Positions 28,591 through 38,239 of a stretch of DNA of 38,239 bases are shown here, in pieces (positions within the stretch are counted from its first letter, which is position 1; each line of letters begins with the position of its first letter). The stretch spans positions 1-38,239 of the forward strand of contig JANTQF010000337.1 of assembly GCA_032988165.1 (NCBI GenBank), written 5' to 3'. Under the pieces are notes generated by a model. It did not search any database. It was not told the DNA's origin and worked only from the letters and a program-made list of their open reading frames with translations. Source of the stretch: Emmonsiellopsis sp. PD_33. Lineage: Eukaryota > Ascomycota > Eurotiomycetes > Onygenales > Ajellomycetaceae. The translations under genes were made by a program, and so were the position numbers.

Positions 28591-31110
28591 TTAATAGGTT
28601 TCCATATCGTCGGTCCAGGCATCGCTGCCAGCGATTCTTCTCACTTGGCCGTGTTCCTCGATATAATTTTCCTCCTGGCCGACGCCTCGAATTCCCTTGG
28701 CCTTTTTCCCGGCAAAAGAGTTTCCGTTTGTCATTTCAGGCCCCAAGCGCTTGCCTTGTGTTGCTCTTAATTTCGCATAATACACCTCCGTCGCATCGAG
28801 TTCGGGTTCAGAGGCATCGTCGTATGTTTCCCAGTTTTCAGATCCCGAGGTGGTGGTGTGTATCGTGGAAGTATTGGAGATCTGCCGGCTGACGGGGCGT
28901 GGAGGGGGTGCCATTGGTCCAGGTGGAGGCTGCATGTAAGGTTTTTGTTGATGCTGCGGTGGATGTTGATGGCTGTAATAACTCGAATCCATTTGACTTG
29001 GGGGGCGCTGGAAGGATTGGTTGGAGGATTGGGAGGAGTTCGATTTGTGTCCAGACACCGAAGAACTCATGTAGGAATGCTGGTGTCGGTCATCATATAC
29101 ATCATCCGGGCTCATTGGCCGTATATACGATGTCGACATTGATAATACGCTATTTCCATGGTCCGTATCTGCATAATACGAATTCTGAGGAGTCTCAGAG
29201 CGCACAGAGGCATTCAGATCTCGCATCTTTGGGGGAGGAGCTCGAGGAGGAGGCATCTTGCTACGGACAGTATTTGAAGAATATGATTGCGGTGGACGGC
29301 GATCGGGGGAGTTGTTCCCATGAGGCATGTTCCCGAGGGGAACACGAGAGGGGATTTTAGATGGCGATTTGTTGCCGTTCCCATTGGTCGTTGGATTGAC
29401 AGCATTGCGTCTTAAGGTGCCGTTGCCGGTGGGGGTCTTTGCAGCGGAAGGAGGCTGGGAGCCTCTCACTGAACCTCCACCCCGCATTGACGAGGGTGGT
29501 CGAACCGAGTTGGATCTGGTACGTTGGGGGGGGCCACAGGGTGTCTTGGATCGTGGGGGGATCTTTGCAGCAGGGGGAGGCGCAATTTCGTCCAGATATC
29601 TCTCACCATGTACCAAGAATGGCCTTCCATATTCATCCTCCCATTGTTCTAAAATCCTGCGCAGCTCTGCCTCAACCTTTGGCAGCTCCTTGGCAATGCG
29701 CTTCCTCATCTTCTCCTCTCTAAGTAGCCTCGTGGGGTCACGGCGCTCTCCCTTATTTCCGCGGGCCATGAGGCGCGAGGCATCCTGACTAGAGGCAGCC
29801 AGGCTGTCGCGATCATTTACAAGAGTACGGTGCCTCTCGATGAATTCAAGCGTAGGGGCACGTTGTTCCTTCAAAGCCTCTAGACGTGCGATTTCTGCCT
29901 CGTGTGCTGATAGCAGCGCATCGCTATAAACATCCGAGAATGCTGGCGTAAAGTCAAGCATCTCTTCCTCAGAATAGAACAGACCGTCCCACAGTTCCTG
30001 CAGTCTGCAACGGGCATCTTCCACGAACAAGTGAAGATTCTGTCGTTTCAGCTCGTTCAAGCGGCTCAGCTCGTCCTCGAATTCATTGATTGTCCGAAGT
30101 CCGCATCCACGGTTTGCGGCAAGGAAGCCTTTCCTATCTCCTTCCTCGACACCCAGTCGGTCCCATAATGATTCAACCGCGGTTCTTAATTCTTTGAGCT
30201 TCCGCTCTCTTCCTCTCTTTTCCTCGATTAGTTTATCTCTTCTTTCCCGAAGCGAGGCAAGATCTGAGTCATGCAATCCTAGTTGCTCCGGTGATTCGCG
30301 GCAATGCTTCACAATTACCGGATTGGTTTGAGCCTGTGGGGTCCCGAGCTCTGCCCAGAGTTTTATTATTTCTTCAGAGATGTTTTGGACAACCTGAATT
30401 CGCCGTGTGTATTCCTCGTAGACTCTAGTGAACTCATTGTCGAGCGCAGCCACGTAGGATGCGGAGAGATCAAAAGAAGGCGGCACAGATGAGCCTTCGG
30501 TGGTTGGAGGCAAGGCGATCTTAACGAAAGAGGGTTCAAGGTGGGAGGAATAGGACTCGAGTGCCTGAACGAGTTCTAGAAGCATTGTGAGTTTCTGCGT
30601 TGGTTATGCGTGCGAGGATAGTCTTACTTTTTATCTCTTGAAATCTCTCGCGATGAAGCTTGCTTATGGTATTGTATTTGTCCTTTAGGACTTTGAGGCA
30701 GCGATTGAGAGGGAATGTAATACGAAGATCTGCGTCGTCGATGGTATGATCATTTCTATCGAGAGACGTTTCCATCTGTTTAATTGTTTCAATGGTGGCT
30801 TGCGCCTCATCAACCATATCATTTTTTTCACTTTTTTCAAGAATCAGAATGCGCTACAAACAATATCAAGCAGGGGTTTGTTTACCTATTAACACGTCGC
30901 AAATGATTTTGAAGGGTTTCCGAGAGCGATGCGAAGAGCTGCGCAAGTACATCAGCATTGGCTTTTTACCAATTGTTATGGATTCTATCTCACCTCCTGT
31001 TCCCTTGCCTCGCGGTCATGGCTGGGGACGCCTATCTCATCAAACAACCCATGGAGCTGGCCAACAATAGAGTTGACCTGGGTGGTCAAGTAGCTAGTAT
31101 CCACGGCCAT
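28591..31110 (-). CDS. ase1: Ase1/PRC1/MAP65 microtubule-bundling protein
   Basis: Four exons, 31110-30994, 30938-30886, 30830-30628 and 30575-28591, give 785 residues. The N-terminal dimerisation rod begins YLTTQVNSIVGQLHGLFDEIG, followed by long charged helices. The conserved microtubule-binding block runs from WDGLFYSEEEMLDFTP to RRILEQWEDEYGRPFLV. The C-terminal third is disordered and basic with S/TP sites (SKTPCG, AKTPTG, NKSPSK), as expected for Cdk-regulated Ase1. The protein cross-links antiparallel spindle-midzone microtubules in anaphase. Two introns needed care: exon 3 starts after a purine-rich AAAAAAG acceptor, and exon 4 after CTTCTAG rather than the nearer CGCAG, which would shift the frame. 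Divergent from CSN5. Confidence 0.9.
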
Positions 31111-31665
31111 TGCCACACAAAGCAGCCTTGCGGCGGACTGGCGCAAGAAATACCAGTCGCAAAGTGGGATATATAGCTAGCTGGGAGACGAAAGCGGTAG
31201 CGCAGGGATTCAAGTTGCAGGCTCAACAGTCAACGAGAGGACAGTGGGAGAAAAGACGGCGAAAGAAAAAGTCGAGTTGGGCCGCGCGAAAGAACGTATT
31301 CATGTTCGAGGGAGTAAGAGCTTGGGCCGAAGCAGCGAGGGTGGAGTCTTGAGAAAAGACGGCTGGTGGATGAGATCAAGCCAGCCCTGAGGGTGGAGGC
31401 TCTGTTGTTGACGTCGCGCTGGTTGCCGGAGCAACACGGGCCGAGAGCCTCACCGCCCTTTTCTGCCGCATACCCCACGGCACGTGATATCACTCCTCCA
31501 TCAACCAACTGCCTGGACATCACAGCTTCATCTCCCCCAATATCTGCTCTTCTTCCGGCTCAATATCTGATACGGGCCTTATTTTCGAGTAAACCCAGTC
31601 TTCTCCGCAGATACTGCCAGCAATTTGGACTTACAAACAGCCACCACCCCCCCTGGTCTTCCGCC
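31111..31665. promoter_or_regulatory. Shared divergent promoter, ase1 / CSN5
   Basis: 555 bp between start codons. It contains an E-box CACGTG at 31481-31486 within GGCACGTGATATCAC. No TATA box is obvious. Confidence 0.45.
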
Positions 31666-32781
31666 ATGGAAGCAGGCAGGCAGGCATGGGGTATGTATGC
31701 TCCAAGCTCCATTCACAGCCAACCGTATATCCTGGATATCTAGACCTAACATCCCATCTCGCACCCTCTAGAGCTCGAAAACTCCGTCCAGCTAATCGAC
31801 CCCCACCGCGATGCCCTGTACAACTATAACCCCGCCGCCCAGTCCGCCCTGGCCTCCGAGCGGCCCTGGTCCAAAGACCCACGCTACTTCAAAAACATCC
31901 GCATCTCCGCCGTCGCCCTGCTGAAAATGGTCATGCACGCGCGCTCCGGCGGCAACATAGAAGTCATGGGCCTAATGCAAGGCTACATCGCTGCAAACAC
32001 CTTCATCGTCACCGACGCCTTCCGCCTCCCCGTCGAGGGCACCGAGACCCGCGTCAACGCCCAGGACGAGGCGAACGAGTACATGGTGCAGTATCTACAG
32101 GCCTGTAGGGATTCAGGACGCATGGAGAATGCAATTGGTTGGTACCATAGCCATCCCGGCTACGGGTGCTGGTTATCTGGAATCGACGTGTCGACGCAAG
32201 ATACCCAGCAGACATATGCGGATCCATTCGTTGCGGTGGTCATTGATCCCGATCGCACGATATCTGCCGGGAAAGTTGAGATTGGCGCCTTCCGGACGTA
32301 CCCCAAGGACTACCAGCCGCCCAAATCCGAGCAAGAGGATGATGGGTACCAGAGCATCCCGCTTCACAAGGTCGAAGATTTCGGCGCACACGCTGCTCAG
32401 TACTATTCTCTTGACGTCTCGCATTTCAAAAGCACGCTTGATACCAAGATCCTCTCGCTGCTATGGAACAAGTACTGGGTTGCCACTATCAGCCAGAGCC
32501 CGCTGTTTACGAACCGCGAGTACGGAAGCAAGCAGATACAGGATCTCGGGCAGAAGATTAAGAATGCCACGTGGCAGATTGAAAACAACGCGACGCGGGG
32601 CGGTGCCGGTGGTGGTGGTGGAAACCTGTCGACGGAGAAGGATCAGCACTTGGAGAAGGTGGTCAAGGAGGGCCAGCGGATTGTGGGTGACGAGTTGAGC
32701 GGGCTTATGGCTGCGGAGATTAAGAGGGCGATTTTCCATGGCGTGGGACAGAATGGGAAGCAGGAGGTGCCAGAGTCGTAG
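31666..32781 (+). CDS. csnE: COP9 signalosome subunit 5 (JAMM deneddylase)
   Basis: Two exons, 31666-31690 and 31772-32781, give 344 residues. The MPN+ domain shows EVMGLMQG (catalytic Glu about 72) and the JAMM metal motif HSHPGYGCWLSGIDVSTQ (His 134 and 136, Ser 144, Asp 147), all intact. The C-terminal helical part (LSLLWNKYWVATISQSPL, then a Gly-rich loop and a final helix) is typical of CSN5. The subunit removes Nedd8 from cullins and so recycles SCF-type ubiquitin ligases; in A. nidulans CsnE is needed for sexual development and secondary metabolism control. The 81-nt intron after codon 8 has a CCTAAC branch site. Confidence 0.96.
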
Positions 32782-33657
32782 GGTGGAACACACTCCTTTG
32801 ATACTATGGGCGGAGGTTCTCCTACTGGATTTTGTTTGTTTTGCAAACTTGCTTATTTTATCATGACTTGCCTGGCATGCAACAGATGCCTTGATGATAG
32901 AGCTCCTTTTTATGATGTCTTTTATGCTAAACCCCATGTTCATATTTTCAGCCATAGATGAAATAGCTATCAAAAATGTCCTGGATTCATGAGAATATCT
33001 ACCAGGCCCAATAAGTAGCATCTTGATAGGTAGATACCCTAATGCATCATCCGTAGCATACATCATTATAGTTTTGCCCCCTATCTATCTAATACCTTGG
33101 AACCAGCCAGCCAGCCCAGTCAATCAATCAATCCCCACTACCATTTCAACCCCCCTCCTCATCCTCAAAACAACTGAGTACCACTTATGTACTTACTACC
33201 TGCATGATATTTATCTTCCCATCCATTCACCGCTACACTAGTTATGTATGTACCCAGTTACACAAAAAGATGACAAAAATGATGGAAAAAGGGGAAATTA
33301 TAGCCTGAAGTTAAGGAAAGTATGATTAAAAGGTTTGATTTTTTTATCCATTTTGCTTCCCTACCTTTTCCTTATTTCACACAAACCACATTCACATTCA
33401 TACCCGTATATGCCTATCACTGTCCACGTCCATATCAGCCCAGAGAGGGGTGCAAGGAAAAGGAGTAACTACAAAGCATACATAGTACAATCATAAAAAG
33501 AAGAAACCACTAAACACATTCATCCCAACCAGAGCGAAAGAGCTTTTTTTTTTTCTAAACGTAAAAAAAAAAGACAAATCCTGCATCATCATCCAACATC
33601 CACTCCATCAGATCACCACCATCATACCCCGTGGTGATATCAAAGTGTTAATAATCA
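32782..33657. other. Intergenic, convergent 3' flanks
   Basis: 876 bp between CSN5 and the rhodopsin-domain gene. AT-rich with scattered short tandem repeats (CAAT near 33120) and an A-run at about 33560-33570. No gene is supported. Confidence 0.5.
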
Positions 33658-35152
33658 TCAAGGAAGACCACCTTTCTCCTCAACACTCTTAACCTCAACC
33701 GTAACCTCCCGCTTCACCGTGACCCTATCCCCATCCCCATCCCCATGCCCCTCCTTACTCCCACCCCTCAACGTCTCCGCACACGACCCACCCCGCTCCC
33801 CCTCCCCCTCCCCATCACCCTCACCCACCTTCCGCCCCCCGTGCCCCACTCCACCCCCCAGCGCCGTCCCAGAACTATCTCCCGATCCCGACCCCCCGCT
33901 CCCACTCAGACTAAAACTCGGAAACAGATTCGGAAACAACATCGCGAGCGGGGTGCGCAACATGGGCAAACAGGGGCAGATTACAGATAAAGTAGCTTCC
34001 GCGACGGTCCAGATGCAGGAGACGTAGGTGCCTCTGCTTTGGTCGAAGGCGAGCGAGCTGCGTTTTAGAGTTGCGAGGCGCATGAAGGAGGCGATGCAGG
34101 TTCTGTTGTGTTTTTAGACGACGGGGGGGGGTGGGGTGGTTAGTGGGTATGATATTTATAGGGGGTGTGTGTTGGGGGGGGTTGGGGAAAGGGGGGAGTT
34201 GTGTGGGTGTGTGGGTGTGTGGGTGTGTGGATTTATGTATCTTACAAAGCCCCCAGCGCAAAAATAACCATCAGCCCATACTTCTGCCTCGACGGAAGGC
34301 GCAGACTCCTAATCACCGGCATCGGGAGGAGGAGAATAACAATATCGGTCCCCGTAGTCGACACCGCATTCGCATACCAGTACACAGTCAGATTGATGCA
34401 CTTGCCCCCCGGGATGCTCTTGTCGTAAACATAGGCGATGGGACTGCACTCCAGGACGTTTGCGACGATGGATGGAATGGCGTAGAGGACGACGAAGGCG
34501 CCCACGATGGCGACGGCGATGCCGAACTTGCGCGTTACGAAGATCCGCCGGTAGAGGAGGAGGAGGGAGATTTTGGAGAAGTTTATGCAGAATTTGTAGG
34601 CGAGTTGGAGAAGCCAGAGGCTCTGGTGCGGGTTGATCATGTTAGTTTTTTTGTTTCCTTTTTTTTTTCCTTCTATTTCTCCTGGTTTTGGGAAAGGGGG
34701 GCAAAGCTAACCTTCAAAGCCATGATGCCGTCGTAGTGCGAGAGCGAAGCGAGCGGTTTTCCATAGCCATGATGAACCCCTGGCAACGGGTTAGTCTGTG
34801 CAGTTTACGGATAAAGAGAAGCAGGAGAATAACACACCAACTAGAGTAATAATATGCATCGCATAACACGACAACTGTGAGGGGTCAATATCAGATCATA
34901 ACCTGTGATTCGGACGAAAAAGGGGAGGGTCCTCAGGGGAAAGATAGATAGACATCTCACCAGCGACGCGATAATGGCCCAGTCATCCCATCCGGGCGTC
35001 CTCACAATCCTCAATCGAAAGTAAACACGATTGATGACTAGGAGGGTCGCAATGCCGGTCATCAGGAACTCGGCCAGGACGATGTCTTCGGAGCCGGCGT
35101 AGAAGACGGAGCCGCGTCGGGCGAGCCAGTTCAGGGCGCTTGTGGGAGCCAT
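33658..35152 (-). CDS. Rhodopsin-domain (Pth11/Sat4-type) integral membrane protein
   Basis: Five exons, 35152-34961, 34874-34838, 34779-34712, 34622-34246 and 34102-33658, give 372 residues. Recognisable family blocks: RVYFRLRIVRTPGWDDWAII between early helices, VGVHHGYGKPLASLS loop, FCINFSKISLLLLYRRIF helix, a CINLTVYWYANAVSTTGTDIVILLLPMPVI stretch, and WTVAEATLSVICPCLPMLR at the last helix. This is the fungal rhodopsin/Sat4 fold with seven predicted membrane spans. There is no CFEM domain in front. The C-tail is Gly/Ser- and Gly/Asp-rich. Some Pth11 relatives are receptors, but most of this family is uncharacterised. I start at ATG 35152, since the upstream extension begins with GTG. Confidence 0.85.
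34199..34231. repeat. TGTGGGTG minisatellite in an intron
   Basis: About four tandem copies of the octamer TGTGGGTG within intron 4 (34103-34245) of the rhodopsin-domain gene, next to G-runs. It probably varies in length between isolates. Confidence 0.7.
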
Positions 35153-36903
35153 TGCTAGGCAGACGTAAGTGTTGCGGATATCTTGAGAGAGATGGGGATG
35201 GAGGAGGTAGGGAGTTAGGAGAGGGTAGAGGTGCGGCACAAAACACTCGTCGAGGCGTTGCTGGGCAGAGCGATGGTTAAAGAGCGCTGTTGGGTCAGGA
35301 TGTCCACATTGACAGCGGGGACTTCATGCCAGCAACGAACGTATACAGGGAAAAGAGGAGAGAAAAGAGAAAGGGTAACGACAGAACAGTTGTTGACACT
35401 GGCTGATTCAGAGGAGATTGGGATGCTACAGCCATGATCAGACACACAGAGCCGTCTTCAGTTCAAGAGGCAGTGCTCGATAGCTGGCCGTGGAGAGCTG
35501 GCTGCTCGACATAATGTACGTAGATGTAGGCAATATGCAGACTGTCTCTGGGAAATCTCCTGGCAGTTGACTCTCAAGATATACTAATCAATGAAAATAG
35601 CAATCTGACACCCGCTTCCGGAGCAAAAAGAAGCACTCGCATACGACCCGTCCCAGCAGCATCCATCGCCAGCAGGCCCGCGGTCCATTGTTCAAATACA
35701 TCTCAGACGGAACAGACAACTCCGACCAGCAATTCAAGCAATGCATAGCTCGTGCTACCAAAGGGCCCGCCCAGGTAATAGGTAGTATAAGGACTATTCC
35801 ATGTAAGAACAGCGTTATATCCCAGCATAGACCTGATATCATATGCCGTTGTCATTTCCCCCAGCCAGCTTTGTACCTCTCAATGCGATGGCATCGACAA
35901 GCTTTTCCCCCGTCATGCTTTACGCCACGGGGGTATATATAAGCATGCACGCATGGGAAAGCCTTGAAATAGAACGCAGACAGACAGACAGAATGGAGGG
36001 GAAGAAGATATTAAAGAAAAGAAACGGTGCTGCAATAGCGCCACCATACCCAACCAAAGAGAGGAAATGAAGCAAAGCAGCCAGTCCCTGACAGTCTGCA
36101 CTGACAGACAGAGCAAAAGGACCCATTGGATCCTGGGACGCATCCAGCGCAATGGCTTCCAGATTCGCAGGATGCATGCATGGGGTACAAAGGAGAAATT
36201 GGCGAGGCAGATAGTTAGCGTAATAATTGCTCTGTAGGAGGAAAGGCATATAGACACTGGCAGACAAAGAGGGATCTCTGCTAGAACATTTCTCATCTGA
36301 TAGATAGATAGATACTAGATGACGGACGACGGGGTCCGGATGGAATGAATGGAATGATTCCTTAGCGCATGTAGGAGACTTTTCGGCCGGTGAGCAGGGA
36401 CTAGAAGATATATAGACCTAGACCATCCCTAGTTAGTAAATATTCTAGAGCTGATCAGAGAGCGGGCGGGAAAAGAAGTCCAGGGTTGAGACGATAGATG
36501 GAATAGATGGATGGAGAGGTTAGGGTTGGGAACATGCTTCAACTAAAATTTCAAGGACCCAACCAACCAGCTCGCTTCAAAGTCGACGACAATCGCGAAG
36601 AAACCTGTCTGTTCTTCTTCCACCCATACCATATATTATATTAATTATATGGTGGATAAAATAGAATATTCCGTCACACCCAACACCCAGGGCCCCATGA
36701 AAAGAACAGGTCCATAGAACCCAGCCGAGGCCCATCCATCATCACCATATCCATACCAATATCAACAGCAGATAAACCCCCCATCATAAAGTCCTCTCCT
36801 CTCCCAGTTATACCAGCTATCCCAGCACCCACCCTGCATAATCCCCACCCCTTCGCCCGAAACAACCCTTCACATAACAGTAACCCTGCTATAAACAACC
36901 TCC
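35153..36903. other. Long intergenic region
   Basis: 1.75 kb: the upstream region of the rhodopsin-domain gene, then the 3' flank of the sterol-reductase-like gene. No ORF with family features. Minor features are CAGACAGACAGACAG (about 35979-35991), GATA units near 36301-36312, and a CCATATA/TATATGG dyad at about 36629-36652. Confidence 0.45.
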
Positions 36904-38145
36904 CTACACCCCAACCACCCCCGCAACCCACGCCACAACCAAAGCCAGCACCAGCACAACCCCCGCCCCAACCCTCCTCCTCCCCCTCCCCTCACCAACC
37001 AAATACTCCCCGCCCACCACCGCGCTAACCACCCCATAAACCCCCGCCACCAGCCCAACCCTCCACACCCCGCTCACCGCCCTCCGCGCCGCCTCAGGGT
37101 CCGTCTTCACCTTCTCATACACATCCGGCAGATACGTCGCCGCATACTTCTCGCGCAGCGACGTGTACCACGCGCGGTCGTATATAGTCCAGAACTCATC
37201 CTCGGTGTAGTGGGCGTGTGCGTAGAGGCATTTGGCGCCCTGGAGGGACTGGACTTTTGCCTCGATGGTGCGGTTGAGGGCGTGGCAGGCGGAGTGGCTG
37301 GGGGGCCCGATGCACCAGACGCCGACGTTTAGGTACATCCCCTCCGCGTCTGCGTTTGGGGTTTGCGGGAGTGGTGGGGAGGGGGTTATCCATCGTGGAA
37401 CGAACGATTGATGACCCTCGCTGCATCCCAGGCGTATCGGGCAGAGCCACAATGGATAACAATGCAGCGTCTCGTCGATGAAGTGGATGAATTCTTCCGC
37501 TTTGGAATGGGGGATTCCGAGGTCCTGCACTATGGATCTGTGTGAGAACCCGCTGCGGTGGAGGGCATGGTAGAGAGTCCGCGTATGCATGAGGCCGTTG
37601 AACAGCCAGCGCGTGAACCGGTTGAAGGGGACATGGAAGTAGTTGAACCCGCGGGCACCGGCCCAAAAGGCGCCCCGGTCATAGCGGAAGAGGTAGTCAA
37701 CCAGCGGCACGGTCTCGACAATAGGTTCACGGACCTGCTTAGCAAAAGCCCGCCCACAGACAGCCTCCGCATGCGTATAAAACCAATCATCCCACGCGCG
37801 CGTGAACCTCTTCACCCCCCCCTCACCCGCAGTGACTTCATCCGTCAACCGCCCCGCCATAACCAGCCCCCTATCCCCGCTAAACATAATCCCATCCACA
37901 TAATCCACCACCCCAACCCCCCGCCCCATCTCCCTGCTCACCACCCTCCCCGCCTCCCCCCCCCCCCCCACCCGCCAATACCCAACCCCCACCACCCCCC
38001 CCGCCCGCACCAGCCTCACCCCCCACCCCCCCCCAAACCCCAACCCCCCCCACCCCCCCCCCCCCCCCCCACCACCAACCCCCCCCCCCCCCACCCCCAC
38101 CCCCACCCCCCCCCCCACCACCCCACCCCCACACCAGCGGACCAC
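36904..38145 (-). CDS. Delta(24)-sterol-reductase-like (DHCR24/DIMINUTO) FAD oxidoreductase, 5' truncated
   Basis: The frame is clear from about 37960 down to the TAG at 36904-36906. Family blocks include VDYVDGIMFSGDRGLVMAGRL, YLFRYDRGAFWAGARGF, FNRFTRWLFNGLMHTRTLYHALH, and DEFWTIYDRAWYTSLREKYAA. They match the region after the FAD-binding domain of DHCR24-like proteins, which reduce the sterol side-chain double bond (or act on related substrates in fungi). The C-terminus carries two hydrophobic stretches, so membrane attachment is likely. Upstream of about 37960 the frame stays open only because the sequence collapses into C-runs read as poly-Gly; the N-terminal FAD-binding half is missing from the window. 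Positions 37960-38145 should not be trusted as protein. Confidence 0.75.
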   Translation of the reverse strand: MVRWCGGGVVGGGVGVGVGGGGVGGGGGGGGWGGLGFGGGWGVRLVRAGGVVGVGYWRVGGGGEAGRVVSREMGRGVGVVDYVDGIMFSGDRGLVMAGRLTDEVTAGEGGVKRFTRAWDDWFYTHAEAVCGRAFAKQVREPIVETVPLVDYLFRYDRGAFWAGARGFNYFHVPFNRFTRWLFNGLMHTRTLYHALHRSGFSHRSIVQDLGIPHSKAEEFIHFIDETLHCYPLWLCPIRLGCSEGHQSFVPRWITPSPPLPQTPNADAEGMYLNVGVWCIGPPSHSACHALNRTIEAKVQSLQGAKCLYAHAHYTEDEFWTIYDRAWYTSLREKYAATYLPDVYEKVKTDPEAARRAVSGVWRVGLVAGVYGVVSAVVGGEYLVGEGRGRRRVGAGVVLVLALVVAWVAGVVGV

Positions 38146-38239
38146 CGGGGCCGGACACGCGCGCGCTGCCGCCCCCGCGCCCGGGCCCGCGCGGGCGGGG
38201 GCCCGTGTCGCCGCTGTGGCGCGTGCGTGGGGGGGGCGT
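37955..38239. other. C/G-homopolymer contig end
   Basis: Almost pure C with occasional A/G up to about 38130, then GC-only sequence to the end. It interrupts a conserved gene, so it is best read as sequencing or assembly artefact, similar to the opposite end and to the tract at 4147-4187. Confidence 0.65.

Noticed and set aside
30576..30594. Starting the last ase1 exon at the CGCAG acceptor just before the ATG at 30585
   Set aside because: It puts exon 4 out of frame with exon 3; the next acceptor, CTTCTAG, restores the frame and family-like sequence.
34242..34640. Treating the 132-codon frame as a complete gene starting at its ATG (34640)
   Set aside because: It is the central exon of the rhodopsin-domain gene. 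The ATG lies between an ACTAAC branch site and the CACCAG acceptor, and flanking exons complete the family domain.
1..38239. Secondary-metabolite cluster, defence system or CRISPR-like array
   Set aside because: There is no synthase, tailoring-gene set, NLR-type protein or regularly spaced repeat. Neighbouring genes are unrelated housekeeping functions.

Overview
The window looks like a draft contig from a filamentous ascomycete, most probably a eurotiomycete (Aspergillus/Penicillium-type). The evidence is dense protein-coding genes on both strands, short introns (about 50-145 nt) with GTAAGT/GTATGT-like donors and CTAAC/CTGAC branch points, and proteins typical of such fungi: a CHORD protein, CSN5, a Pth11/Sat4-type rhodopsin-domain protein, an F-box protein and an Stl1-like sugar porter. 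Both ends dissolve into homopolymer-rich sequence (1-220 and about 37960-38239), which suggests contig ends of poor quality. All splice models were built by eye from frame, splice signals and family resemblance. Each spliced CDS closes on a whole number of codons.

Layout: 359-1593 (-) CHORD/CS co-chaperone, divergent from 1947-2267 (+) glutaredoxin-like protein; 2374-3474 (-) HpcH/HpaI-type aldolase; 4195-4467 (+) the 3' end of a Sec2-domain protein, cut off by a poly-C tract; 5356-6609 (-) tail-anchored heme-oxygenase-like protein; 7575-8415 (+) ribosomal protein eL32 with a 5'-UTR intron. A gene-poor stretch of about 4.7 kb follows (8416-13132). It holds a TA-flanked MITE (10766-11267), a weak open frame and, at its right end, a regulatory region with a perfect CreA-type palindrome ahead of an MFS sugar porter (13133-14931, +).

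Then come 15783-17453 (-) Rib2/Pus9-type pseudouridine synthase, divergent from 17928-18558 (+) hot-dog thioesterase; 19509-20666 (-) F-box protein; 21981-22529 (+) small secreted six-cysteine, crystallin-like protein; 22973-24587 (-) farnesylatable DnaJ class A protein whose start codon appears to be split by an intron, divergent from 24977-27234 (+) mitochondrial glutamyl-tRNA synthetase; 28591-31110 (-) Ase1/PRC1/MAP65 microtubule bundler, divergent from 31666-32781 (+) COP9 signalosome subunit 5; 33658-35152 (-) rhodopsin-domain membrane protein; 36904 to the right end (-) a 5'-truncated Delta(24)-sterol-reductase-like FAD oxidoreductase.

Most genes are housekeeping and are not functionally linked. 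Four divergent pairs share promoters of 353-555 bp. I see no biosynthetic cluster, CRISPR-like array or tRNA/rRNA gene. I found no convincing new multi-gene system. The best leads are the split-ATG DnaJ gene, the MITE and its gene-poor surroundings, the secreted crystallin-like protein and the tail-anchored heme-oxygenase-like protein.
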